Positions 22,476 through 33,597 of a stretch of DNA of 64,000 nt are shown here, one piece after another. This DNA comes from Rehmannia glutinosa (Eukaryota; Streptophyta; Magnoliopsida; Lamiales; Orobanchaceae), in assembly GCA_016081115.2 (NCBI GenBank), contig CM071934.1, forward strand, positions 60,807,267 to 60,871,266, in the 5' to 3' direction. Position numbers and translations under genes: made by a program. The notes below the pieces were generated by a model. That model saw nothing but the letters and a program-made list of their open reading frames with translations, did not search any database and had not been told where the DNA came from. The first letter of the stretch is position 1. Each line of letters starts with the position of its first letter.

Positions 22476-22980
22476 TGAAAAATCATGTACAAAAATGTTA
22501 ATCATATATCTAAACAAATATCAATTGATCCATTCCCGGTCACATGATTAAATACCTACCCTCTGGGCCAAAAAATGAATCCATCATATTATCAGCCACA
22601 CCCAACCGATTCCCCAACCAAACAAGGCCCAAAAATCAAAACATGAAAAAAACACATTCAGTCCACGCAGTTGATCTATATTCAACTGTAAGTCATATGA
22701 GAATGTATACCAACACAAGGAATTTGCTTATTCAGTAGAGATAAAATATAATCCATATTCTTAAAAATTTGAATTGTTATTTCCATTTTGTTTACAATCT
22801 ATCATAAAGTCAGTCTAATTCTGTGCGTAATTTACACAACCTAAAAGGGCAGCCAACAATAATTTTTAAATCTACAGGCAACACTAGACATTTAACAAAA
22901 CCCAGAAACAAGCATGAGAAAAAAATGTAATTGAAGCATATACAAAAACTTAAATAAAGAACCTGTTGTACAAATTAAAC
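22476..22980. other. Unassigned AT-rich DNA
   Basis: No supported gene or repeat. Part may belong to the interior of the CACTA element whose end lies at 23863. Confidence 0.4.
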
Positions 22981-23863
22981 TCATATAAACTTGTCAGTAT
23001 TTAAACTTGTGGTCGAATAGGGTGAAGGATGACATCTAAGTAATGGAACTAGGAAGTTTAAGAATATGTTCCCAACTTCATAACCACAAGGTAATATGTT
23101 CCCATCTTCATAACCACAAGAAAACACAAACCCTAGTTCAAAATGAAAAAATCTAAATCGGATTTGAATCACAAAAAAATTGGATTTAAACCCTAAATCG
23201 AAAACTAAGCAGAATAAAATAAAGCTATAATACCTAAATGTTGATTTTCCGGCAATGGCGGTGAACGGCGGTGACCGAGGTGCGAGAGGTTGAAAATGGT
23301 GGTGCAAGAGAATGAGACACTAAAGGTGGGGGAATCGTACGGGGTACTTGGAGCAGCAATCTTTTGCGTAGGGGAGAGGCGCGAGCGGCGGAAGGGAGAG
23401 GCGACGAGCGGTTTGGTTCCTTTCAAGAAAAAAATAGACCAACACCTCTGTGGTAATCAATGTAAACCCGTCAAAAAACATAAAACTATTTGAATGACAC
23501 CGGTTGTGTAGACTGGTATAATATGATATGATTAGACACCGTATTTGAACCGATGTCTAAAGATCTGGTTTCTAAATAATTAAAGACACCGGTATTAAAA
23601 TGATGTCAAAACAACTGTTGTCTAATCTAAAATAATTTATATAATAGACCATGGTTCCGTAATTCCGATGCCAAAACGGGTGTTGATTTGGGGATTTGTT
23701 TTACAATAGACACCGGTTTTGGGAAACTGCTGTTTATTATCAAAAGACAGCACCAATTAGACCTCATTTTCTTTGAAAACCGATGTTATATGGGAAAAGA
23801 CAGCAGAAAAGTCATAAAACTGCTATCTTTGCAGTGGTGTCTATTTGCATTTTTCCTGTAGTG
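22981..23863 (-). mobile_element. CACTA (En/Spm-type) transposon end, truncated
   Basis: On the - strand the element starts at 23863 with CACTACAGGAAAAATGC, the typical plant CACTA terminus. The next 370 bp carry many short subterminal units of the form GACACCGGTT / ACCGGTGTCT in both orientations, as expected for transposase binding sites. Beyond them is a C-rich leader-like stretch (23230-23420) ending in a possible splice donor. The other terminus and the transposase were not found, so the inner boundary (22981) is approximate. Confidence 0.75.
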
Positions 23864-24849
23864 AGAGTTTCTTGATACAGAAGATGAAGCTGAGTCCGCT
23901 CAAAAAGAAAAACCAGAAGAGGACCCAGAGATTGAGGAAGATGTGGCAAAAATGAGGGAAGCCAGCGAGAAAGCTGCTCGCTCCAAATTCACATTGGTTG
24001 ATGGCCCACCCCTATGGTGCCATCACCAGCCAGTGATGCTGATAAATTAGCTGAGGCCGAGGTTACTCAAAAGGAAAAATCCACTGAGTCCAATGAAGCT
24101 GTTAAGACAATTGAGGATCAGTCAGCTCTGTAGGCTAACTCAAATGCGACTACCGATGAAGCTGAAACAGCTGAGGCACATAGAGCCGAAGCAAGTCTTA
24201 GGGGAAAAGGAAATGCTCCTAAAGGAGAAATGGGGGAAATTCGTTTGGTCCCAAACGATATGTTCTCAGACTACTTCCTTTTTGTAGATGAGGTTCCGTT
24301 GGAGACAGAGTCCGCTGATTCAACAGACTTTCGAACCTAATGATTTTGAAGCTCCAGATGATCTTAGAGTTGTGCCGTTCGGATTCGACTTCGATGCTGT
24401 ATGGCTAGAAGAGCAGTCCACTGATTCAACAGACTTTCGAACCTCAATGCTATCTGCGCTGAAATAGAAAACATGGAGAAGGGATTTGCTCTGAACCAAT
24501 GACTAGATAATCATGATGCAACAATTTCTAGAGATATCCGAGAAAAAGATTGCTCGAATCAGGGAATGGATAGCTCAAACAAAGGCAATCAGGAGAGAAC
24601 AAGTCGTGATCGGCCAGCCTCTAGAGCACAACCTATTCAGTATACTCAAAGGGGAGGAGCTACATCTGGAAGAGGAAAGGGAAAAAGTGGTGGAAGTGGT
24701 AGATGCACTTCACCAAGCACGCCTTTGAATTACACTTATGTTAATCCCTTGAAGAAATACCGTTTATACTATGCCGGATTCAATGAACTTGCTAACAGAG
24801 AAGTTGCCAGAAAGAACGCTGAAGCATCTAAGAGGCAAGAACTAGAAAA
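23864..24849 (+). pseudogene. Fragment of the SIRE-like extra ORF
   Basis: In several frames the + strand encodes pieces matching the C-terminal half of the extra ORF at 40949-45584. These include an acidic segment (DEAESAQKEKPEEDPEIEED), FGFDFDAVW (compare ADFDFDAAW), KIARIREWIAQTKAIRREQ (compare the IVRIREWW segment), and YYAGFNELANREVARKNAE (compare WAGFDEVANLQVAKNNAE). Stops and frameshifts are frequent. It is cut on the left by the CACTA end and on the right by the palindromic LTR pair. Confidence 0.7.
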
Positions 24850-26959
24850 TAGTGGGACACTTTTCTTCTCCTTATTGTGCATGAGTTGATTAATGGACAC
24901 TTGTCTCTTTGAGTGGGACACTTGTCTCCTCCTTGTTGTGCATGAGTTTATTAATGGGACACTTGTCTTATTGAGTGGGACACGTGTCTCCTCCTTGTTG
25001 TGCATGAGTTGATGAGCTGGTCTTTTGTTAGGCCTTTTCTGGTCTCTGGGCTCTCCGGGAGACCCGGGCTCTCGGGGTTTCCGGTCGGCTCTTCTGTTCT
25101 CCGAGGTCTTTGGGCTCTCCGGGAGACCCGGGCTCTCGGGGTCTCCGGTCGGCTCTTCTGGTCTTCGAGGTCTTGGGGCTCTCCAGGAGACCCGGGCTCT
25201 CGGGGTCTCCGGTCGGCTCTTTTGGTCTCCGAGGTCTCTAGGCTCTCTGGGGACCCGAACTCTCGGGGTCTCGAGAGACCGAACTCTCGGGCTCTGCGTC
25301 GGCTCTTACGGTCTCCGAGCTCCGAGGTCTCTGGGCTCTCCGGAGACCGGACTCTCGGGGTCTCCGGTCGGCTCTTAGTCTCCGGGCTCTCCGGGTCTCT
25401 AGGCTCTCCCGGAGACCCGACTCGGGTCTCCGGTCGGCTCTTCTCGGTCTCTGGGCTCTCGGGCGACCGGGACTCTCGGGGTCTCGGTCGGCTCTTCAGG
25501 TCTCCGGGCTCTCAGGGCTCTCCGGAGACCGGACTCTTGGGGTCTCTCGGTCGGCTCTTGGTCTCCGGGCTCTTACAGGTCTTTGGGCTCTCCGGGGTCT
25601 CGGGCTCTCCGGAGACCCGAACTCTCGGGTCTCCGTCGGCTCTTCGGTCTCCCGGCTCTCTCCGAGACTCTTAGGAGACCCGGAGGCCCGGACTCTTCTG
25701 TCTCCAGGTCTCGGTCGGCTCTTACGTCTCGACTTTGGCTCTCCGGGAGTCTTTGGGCTCTCCGAGCCTGGACTCTCAAGAGCCCGGACTCTCGAGAAGA
25801 GTCTCGGTCGGCTCTTGAGTCTTGGGGTCTCGGGAGAGCCCCCAGACCCGGAGAGCCCAAAGACTTCCCAGAGAGCCCGAGACCAAAGAGCCGACCGAGA
25901 CTCCCAAAGAGTCCGGGACTCCTGGGAGAGCCCAGAGCCCGGAGACTCGGGAAGAGCCGACCGAGACCCCGAGAGTCCGGTCTCCCAGAGCCTGTGAGAC
26001 CGAAGAGCCGGCCGAGACCCCCGAGAGTCCGGGTCTCCGGAGAGCCTAGAGACCTCCTGAGAGCCCGAGACCGAAGAGCCGACCGGAGACTCCGAGAGTC
26101 CTGCTCCGGAGAGCCCAAAGACCCCGGAGAGCCCGGAGACCAGAAGAGCCGACCGGAGACCCCGAGAGTCCGGGTCTCCGGGAGAGCCCAGAGACCCCGG
26201 AGAGCCCAAAGACCCCGGAGAGCCCGGAGACCAGAAGAGCCGACCGGAGACCCCAAGAGTCCGGGTCTCCGGGAGAGCCCGGAGAGCCCGGAGACCAGAA
26301 GAGCCGACCGGAGACCCCGAGAGTCCGGGTCTCCCGGAGAGCCCAGAGACCAGAAGAGCCGACCGGAGACCCCGAGAGTCCGGGTCTCCGGGAGAGCCTA
26401 GAGGCCTCGGAGAGCCCGAAGACCAGAAGAGCCGACCGGAGACCCCGAGAGTCCCGGTCTCCCGGAGAGCCCAGAGACCTCGGAGAGCTCGGAGACCAGA
26501 AGAGCCGACCAGAGAGCCCGAGAGTCCGGATCTCTGGAGACCCCGAGAGTTCGGGTCCCCCAGAGAGCCTAGAGACCTCGGAGACCAGAAGAGCCGACCG
26601 GAGACCCCGAGAGCCCGGGTCTCTGGAGAGCCCCAAGACCTCGGAGACCAGAAGAGCCGACCGGAGACCCCGAGAGCCCGGGTCTCCCGGAGAGCCCAAA
26701 GACCTCGGAGACCAGAAGAGCCGACCGGAAACCCCGAGAGCCCGGGTCTCCCGGAGAGCCCGGAGACCAGAAAAGGCCTAACAAAAGACCAGCTCATCAA
26801 CTCATGCACAACAAGGAGGAGACACGTGTCCCACTCAATAAGACAAGTGTCCCATTAATAAACTCATGCACAACAAGGAGGAGACAAGTGTCCCACTCCA
26901 AGAGACAAGTGTCCATTAATCAACTCATGCACAATAAGGAGAAGAAAAGTGTCCCACTA
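24850..26959. repeat. Large inverted repeat made of two head-to-head LTRs
   Basis: The left arm (24850 to about 25835) is the reverse complement, with indels, of the right arm (about 25840-26959). Outer edges match exactly (TAGTGGGACAC / GTGTCCCACTA), as do the CACGTGTC and CATGAGTTGATGAGCTGGTC blocks. The inner parts are the GC-rich LTR minisatellite in opposite orientations, which switch near 25,835. Long open frames here only reflect the repeat. The left arm lacks the TATA part of the LTR. The structure may be real or an assembly fold-back. Confidence 0.85.
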
Positions 26960-27162
26960 ATAGCTTAGATGTAATGATTGCTAGGCTATCAAATGTAATA
27001 AGTATAAATAGGATTGAAGAAAGAAAAAAGCATGGGAGATGGCTAAAAAACAGCTCTGTACTTTACCTTGGCCATTTAATAAACAAAAAATGCACTTACA
27101 GCCATTTATTATATTCACTATTTTTATATTTGATTCCTTGTTGACCAAATTTGACGTCAACA
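25840..27162 (+). mobile_element. LTR 1 of the Tat-like array (5' end lost)
   Basis: It ends GACGTCAACA at 27162, followed by the primer-binding region. Its start (TGTTGATACCC in the other copies) is missing, replaced by the inverted copy. It has a GC-rich minisatellite, the CATGCACAACAAGGAGGAGAC repeats and a TATA box at 27003-27011. Confidence 0.8.
27003..27011 (+). promoter_or_regulatory. TATA box of LTR 1 of the array
   Basis: TATAAATAG. The same box occurs in LTR 2 (29454-29462), LTR 3 (32012-32020) and LTR 4 (34598-34606), each 140-160 bp before the LTR end. Confidence 0.7.
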
Positions 27163-27514
27163 AATTGGCGCTAGAGGAAGGGAACCTCCTACCTTTTAAA
27201 AAAAATGAGGGAAAAAGAAATATCTTTTCTACATGGCAGCACAAACGGAGGCTTGATTGATTCTTTTATGATTTTGGAAATATGTTATAGTTTCTCACTT
27301 CAATTGAAAAGATGGCTTCAAATTATGATTTCTAAGAAAGTCTTGCCAATGCTTCCCAAAATTATCGTCCAAACGATCTATCGGTGGTTTGTGGGTCAAT
27401 TCTACTCATAAATGTACAATTTTTTTCTCACAATCCATAGGCGGGGCCATCACATAATGAGGAAGGCCATTGTGCTCATTTCATCTCGAAGATCTCCTCG
27501 ACCTAGCATCAAGC

Positions 27515-27700
27515 GCCGTAAAAATCGCCACGGCCACGCGGCAAGCGCCGCAAAAATCTCCTCGGTCACGCGGCGAGCGCCGCAAAAATCGCCTCGCCAC
27601 GCGGCGAGCGCGCAAAATCGCCTCGCCACACGCCGAGCGCGCAAAAATCGCCTCGGCCATGCGCCGAGCGCGCAAAAATCGCTTGACCATGCGCCAAGCA
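27515..27700 (+). repeat. Tandem repeat of about 30 bp (CGCCGCAAAAATCGCCTCG)
   Basis: Units carry GCGAGCGCCGCAAAAATCGC with CTCGGCCACGCG. The same field occurs in internal region 2 (29950-30160) and region 3 (32515-32740). Open frames through it are translation artefacts of the repeat. Confidence 0.9.
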
Positions 27701-27704
27701 CCGC

Positions 27705-27895
27705 GAGTACAAAACAAAGACTTGGTTATGCACCGAGCACAAAACAAAGACTTGGTTACGCACTGAGCACAAAACAAAGACTTGGTTACGCACCAAGCAC
27801 AAAAACAAAGACTTGGTCACGCACCAAGCACAAAATAAAGACTTGGTTACGCACCGAGCACAAAACAAAGACTTGGTTGCCCACCAAGCTCCAAG
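27705..27895 (+). repeat. Tandem repeat of about 30 bp (ACAAAGACTTGGTTACGCAC)
   Basis: Six units of about 30 bp (AAAACAAAGACTTGGTTACG plus CACCGAGCAC) without variable spacers. They recur at 30170-30350 and 32745-32930. Confidence 0.92.
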
Positions 27896-27934
27896 CGCAT
27901 ATAGGCCTAGTCAGAAAAGGCCTAGCCCGAGATC

Positions 27935-28625
27935 CTTTCATCTTATCGCCCCGACCTAGCATCGAGAGCTCACCTCGGCCTAACCCGAGCACATCTCATC
28001 TCGGCCTTGCTTGGTCTCATTGCATCTCATCGCATCTCATTTCATCTCATCTCATCTCATTTCATCTCATCTCGACCTAGATCGAGCGCATCTCGGCCTA
28101 GCCCGAGTTCATCTCATTGCATCTCAGCACATCTCATCTCATCTTATTACATATCATCTCATTTCATCTCATCTTGACCTAGCTCGAGCTCACCTCGGCC
28201 TAGCCCGAGCACGTCTCATCTCAGCCTTGCTTGGTCCCATTGCATCTCATCGCATCTCATTTCATCTCATCTCATCTCGTTTCATCTCATCTCGACCTAG
28301 ATCGAGCGCATCTCGGCCTAGCCCGAGTTCATCTCATTGCATCTCAGCACATCTCATCTCATCTTATTACATATCATCTCATTTCATCTCATCTTGACCT
28401 AGCTCGAGCTCACCTCGGCCTAGCCCGAGCACATCTCATCTCGGCCTTGCTTGGTCTCATTTCATCTCATCTCATCTCATTTCATCTCATCTCGACCTAG
28501 ATCGAGCGCATCTCGGCCTAGCCCGAGTTCATCTCATTGCATCTCAGCACATCTCATCTCATCTTATTACATATCCTCATTTCATCTCATCTTGACCTAG
28601 CTCGAGCACATCTCATCTCGGCCTT
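27935..28625 (+). repeat. CATCTCAT-rich minisatellite with higher-order units
   Basis: Short CATCTCAT units are arranged in a higher-order repeat that includes GACCTAGATCGAGCGCATCT and CGGCCTAGCCCGAG. Higher-order units of roughly 210 bp occur about three times here. The field recurs at 30395-30960 and 32970-33480. Confidence 0.9.
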
Positions 28626-28742
28626 GCTTATCCTAACACAACGCTAAAAAAAAAAAAAGAAAAAAAAGGCATTTATGCACTAAACTCTTAAAGTTCCAGC
28701 CCGACTCAACATATCTCTTCCTCGACCTAGAACTTGGGGGCC

Positions 28743-29610
28743 TGTTGATACCCAAATAAAACAGGATATTTTTTTTATGTACACCGGGTCTCCGGGAGAG
28801 CCCAAAGACCCCGGAGAGCCCGGAGACCAGAAGAGCCGACCGGAGACCCCGAGAGTCCGGGTCTCCCGGAGAGCCTAGAGACCAGAAGAGCCGACCGGAG
28901 ACCCCGAGAGTCTGGGTCTCCTGGAGAGCCCAGAGACCTCGGAGAGCTCGGAGACCAGAAGAGCCGACCAGAGAGCCCGAGAGTCCGGGTCTCTCGAGAC
29001 CCGAGAGTTCGGGTCCCCAGAGAGCCCGAGACCTCGGAGACCGGAAGAGCCGACCGAGACCCCGGGAGCCCGGGTCTCCTGAGAGCCCCAAGACCTCGGA
29101 GACCGGAAAAGAGCCGACCGGAGACCCGAGAGCCCGGTCTCCCGGAGAGCCCAAAGACCTCGGAGACCGAAGAGCCGACCGAAACCCCGAGAGCCGGGTC
29201 TCCTGGAGCCCGGAGACCGAAAAGGCCTAACAAAAGACCAAACTCATCAACTCATGCACAATAAGGAGGAGACACGTGTCCCACTCAATAAGACAAGTGT
29301 CCCATTAATAAACTCATGCACAACATGGAGGAGACAAGTGTCCCACTCCAAAGAGACAAGTGTCCATTAATCAACTCATGCACAATAAGGAGAAGAAAAG
29401 TGTCCCACTAATAGCTTAGATGTAATGATTGCTAGGCTATCAAATGTAATAAGTATAAATAGGATTGAAGAAAGAAAAAAAGCATGGGAGATGGCTAAAA
29501 AGACTCGACTTTACCTTGGCCATTTAATAAACAAAAAATGCACTTACAGCCATTTATTATATTCACTATTTTTATATTTGATTCCTTGTTGACCAAATTT
29601 GACGTCAACA
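28743..29610 (+). mobile_element. LTR 2 of the Tat-like array, 868 bp
   Basis: It runs from TGTTGATACCC to GACGTCAACA and is preceded by a polypurine tract and followed by a primer-binding region. It therefore serves as 3' LTR of one unit and 5' LTR of the next. The GC-rich minisatellite is the shortest among the four LTRs. Confidence 0.9.
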
Positions 29611-30975
29611 AATTGGCGCTAGAGGAAGGGAACCTCCTACCTTTTAAAAAAAATGAGGGAAAAAGAAATATCTTTTCTACATGGCAGCACAAACGGAGGC
29701 TTGATTGATTCTTTTATGATTTTGGAAATATGTTATAGTTTCTCACTTCAATTGAAAGCAGCATGGCTTGAGCCCCTATGATTTCTAAGAAAGTCTTGCC
29801 AATGCTTCCCAAAATTATCGTCCAAACGATCTATCGGTGGTTTGTGGGTCAATTTTACTCATAAATGTACAATTTTCTGTCAATCCATAGCCCGGGGGCC
29901 ATCACATAATGAGGAAGGCCATTGTGCTCATTTCATCTCAGTATCGCCTCGACCTAGCATCAAGCGCCGTAAAAATCGCCTCGGCCACGCGGCAAGCGCC
30001 GCAAAAATCTCCTCGGTCACGCGGCGAGCGCCGCAAAAATCGCCTCGGCCACGCGGCGAGCGCCGCAAAAATCGCCTCAGCCACACGCCGAGCGCCGCAA
30101 AAAATCGCCTCGGCCATGCGCCGAGCGCCGCAAAAAATCACTTCGGCCACGCGCCAAGCACCGCGAGTACAAAACAAAGACTTGGTTATGCACCGAGCAC
30201 AAAACAAAGACTTGGTTACGCACTGAGCACAAAACAAAGACTTGGTTACGCACCAAGCACAAAAACAAAGACTTGGTCACGCACCAAGCACAAAATAAAG
30301 ACTTGGTTACGCACCGAGCACAAAACAAAGACTTGGTTACCCACCAAGCTCCAAGCGCATATAGGCCTAGCTAGAAAAGGCCTAGCCCGAGCTCCTTTCA
30401 TCTTATCGCCCCGACCTAGCATCGAGAGCTCACCTCGGCCTAGCCCGAGCACATCTCATCTCGGCCTTGCTTGGTCTCATTGCATCTCATCGCATCTCAT
30501 TTCATCTCATCTCATTTCATCTCATCTTGACCTAGATCGAGCGCATCTCGGACATCTCATCTCATCTTATTACATATCATCTCATTCATCTCATTGCATC
30601 TCAAAGACATCTCATCTCATCTTATTACATAACATCTCATTTCATCTCATCTCATCTCGACTCATCTCGAGCTCGAGCTCACCTCGGCCTGGCCCGAGTT
30701 CACGTCTCATCTCGGCCATGCTTGGTCCTCATCTTATCTCATCATCTCATTTCATCTCATCTCATCTCGTTTCATCTCATCTCGACCTAGATCGAGCGCA
30801 TCTCATCTCGGCCTTGCTTGGTTTATCTCATCTCTCATCTCATTTCATCTCATCTCATCTTATTACATATCATCTCATTTCATCTCATCTTGACTTATTA
30901 CAGCTCACTCATTTCATCTCATCTTGCTCGAGCACATCTCATCTCGGCCTTGCTTGGCTTATCCTAACACAACGC

Positions 30976-31006
<31 letters not shown>

Positions 31007-31077
31007 ATTTATGCACTAAACTCTTAAAGTTCCAGCCCGACTCAACATATCTCTTCCTCGACCTAGAACTTGGGGGC
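29611..31077 (+). mobile_element. Internal region 2 of the Tat-like array
   Basis: Same organisation as internal region 1: primer-binding region, about 300 bp of ordinary sequence, three repeat fields, a long A-run (about 30976-31004) and a polypurine tract. Non-coding. The CATCTCAT field is shorter and rearranged. Confidence 0.85.
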
Positions 31078-32165
31078 TGTTGATACCCAAATAAAACAGG
31101 ATATTTTTTTTTTTTTTATGTACACCTGTCTCCTGGAGAGCCCAAAGACCCCGAGACCCGGAGACCAGAAGAGCCGACCGGAGACCCCGAGAGTCCGGTC
31201 TCCCAGACCCCTGAGAGCCCAAAGACCCGGAGAGCCCGGAGACCGACCGAGAGACTCCAGAGTCCGGGTCTCCGGAGAGCCGAGACCCGGAGAGCCCAAA
31301 GACCCGGAGAGCCCGGAGACCAAGAGAAGAGCCGAGAGACCCGAGAGTCCGGGTCTCTCGAGACCCCCCGAGAGGGAGACCGAGCCCCAGGAGACTCCCG
31401 AGAGTCCCTCCCGAGAGCCCAGAGACCAAGAGCCGACCGAGACCTCGGAGACCGGGTCTTCGGGAGAGAGCCGAGCCCGAGACCGAGACCGACGAGACGG
31501 AGAGTCCGGGTCTCCCGGGAGCCCAGAGACCCAGACTCGGAGACCCAGAAGAGCCGACCGAGAGCCCGAGTCCGGGTCTCCCCCGAGAGCTCGGGTCCCC
31601 GAGAGCCCAGAGACCTCGGAGACCGAAGACCCGAGAGACCCGAGAGCCCGGGTCTCCCAGAGCCCAAGACCTCGGAGACTAGAAGAGCCCCGGAGACCCT
31701 GCCCTGGTCTCCCGGAGAGCCCAAAGACCCTCGGAGACCCGGAAAAGGCCTAACAAACCCCGAGACCAGTCTCCGGAGAGCCGGAGACAACTAACAAACA
31801 CCCATCATCAACTCATGCACAAAGGAGGAGACACGTGTCCCACTCAATAAGACAAGTGTCCCATTAATAAACTCATGCACAACAAGGAGGAGACAAGTGT
31901 CCCACTCAAAGAGACAAGTGTCCATTAATCAACTCATGCACAATAAGGAGAAGAAAAGTGTCCCACTAAAAGCTTAGATGTAATGATTGCTAGGCTATCA
32001 AATGTAATAAGTATAAATAGGATTGAAGAAAGAAAAAGCATGGGAGATGGCTAAAAACAGCTCTGACTTTACCTTGGCCATTTAATAAACAAAAATGCAC
32101 TTACACCATTTATTATATTCACTATTTTTATATTTGATTCTTGTTGACCAAATTTGACGTCAACA
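31078..32165 (+). mobile_element. LTR 3 of the Tat-like array, 1088 bp
   Basis: It runs from TGTTGATACCC to GACGTCAACA. Its GC-rich minisatellite is longer and more irregular than in LTR 2, with many one- to three-base losses. TATA box at 32012-32020. Confidence 0.88.
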
Positions 32166-33597
32166 AATTGGCGCTAGAGGAAGGAACCTCCTACCTTTTA
32201 AAAAAATGAGGGAAAAAGAAATATCTTTTCTACATGGCGGCAAAGACAAACGAGGCTTGATTGATTCTTTTATGATTTTGGAAATATGTTATAGTTTCTC
32301 ACTTCAATTGAAAGCGATGGCTTGAGCCCTATGATTTCTAAGAAAAGTCTTGCCAATGCTTCCCAAAATTATCGTCCAAACGATCTATCGGTGGTTTGCG
32401 GGTCAATTTTACTCGTAAATGTACAATTTTTCTGTCAATCCATAGCCCGGGGCCATCACATAATGAGGAAGGCCATTGTGCTCATTTCATCTCGATGATC
32501 GCTCGACCTAGCATCAAGCGTGTAAAAATCGCACGCGGCAAGCGCCGCAAAATATCTCGGTCACGCGGCGAGCGCCGCAAAATCGCCTCGGCCACGCTGG
32601 CGAGCGCCGCAAAAAATCGCCTCGCCACGCGGCGGCGCTCGCAAAAAATCGCCTCGCCACACGCCGAAGCGCCGCAAAAATCGCCTCGGCCATGCGCCGA
32701 GCGCCGCAAAAAATCACTTGACCACGCGCCAAGCACACCGCGAGTACAAAACAAAGACTTGGTTATGCACCGAGCACAAAACAAAGACTTGGTTACGCAT
32801 CGAGCACAAAACAAAGACTTGGTTACGCACTGCACAAAAACAAAGACTTGGTCACGCACCAAGCACAAAATAAAGACTTGGTTACGCACCGAGCACAAAA
32901 CAAAGACTTGGTTACCCACCAAGCTCAAGCGCATATAGGCCAGCTAGAAAAGCCTGGCCCGAGCTCCTTTCATCTTATCGCCCGACCCAGCATCGAGAGC
33001 TCACCTCGGCCTGCCCGAGCACATCTCATCTCGGCCTTGCTTGGTCTCATTGCATCTCATCGCATCTCATTTCATCTCATCTCATTTCATCTCATCTTGA
33101 CCTAGATCGAGCGCATCTCGGCCTAGCCCGAGTTCATCTCATTGCATCTCAGCACATCTCATCTCATCTTATTACATAACATCTCATTTCATCTCATCTT
33201 GACCTAGCTCGAGCTCACCTCGGCCTAGCCCGAGCACGTCTCATCTCAGCCTTGCTTGGTCCCATTGCATCTCATCGCATCTCATTTCATCTCATCTCAT
33301 CTCGTTTCATCTCATCTCGACCTAGATCGAGCGCATCTCGGCCTAGCCCGAGTTTATCTCATTGCATCTCAGCACATCTCATCTCATCTTATTACATATC
33401 ATCTCATTTCATCTCATCTTGACCTAGCTCGAGCTCACCTCGGCCTAGCCCGAGCACATCTCATCTCGGCCTTGCTTGGCCTAACACAACGCTAAAAAAA
33501 AAAGAAAAAAAAGAAAAAAAAAGGCATTTATGCACTAAACTCTTAAAGTTCCAGCCCGACTCAACATATCTCTTCCTCGACCTAGAACTTGGGGGCC
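32166..33597 (+). mobile_element. Internal region 3 of the Tat-like array
   Basis: Primer-binding region, the same three repeat fields and a polypurine tract, as in regions 1 and 2. Non-coding. Confidence 0.85.

Larger units (their letters stand above)
27163..28742 (+). mobile_element. Internal region 1 of a non-coding Tat-like LTR element
   Basis: It begins with the primer-binding region (AATTGGCGCTAGAGGAAGGG) and ends with a polypurine tract (AACTTGGGGGCC) just before LTR 2. In between are about 350 bp of ordinary sequence and three tandem-repeat fields. No gag or pol motif was found in any frame, so it can move only with help from another element. The TTGGCGCTAGA primer site resembles that of Tat/Ogre-type gypsy elements; the lineage is an inference. 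Confidence 0.8.

Noticed and set aside
25000..26809. Open frames of up to 437 codons on both strands, rich in Ser, Gly, Leu, Arg and Pro
   Set aside because: They lie in the self-complementary GC-rich minisatellite, which is open in several frames on both strands. Sequence changes follow the DNA repeat, not codons.
27705..27895. Regular 30-bp repeats that could suggest a CRISPR array
   Set aside because: The units are directly adjacent without variable spacers, and the DNA is from a plant nucleus.
27412..28500. Open frames of 100-220 codons in the internal regions (and at 29842-30978, 32396-33495)
   Set aside because: They are translations of 30-bp and CATCTCAT repeats, present on both strands and without any retroelement motif.
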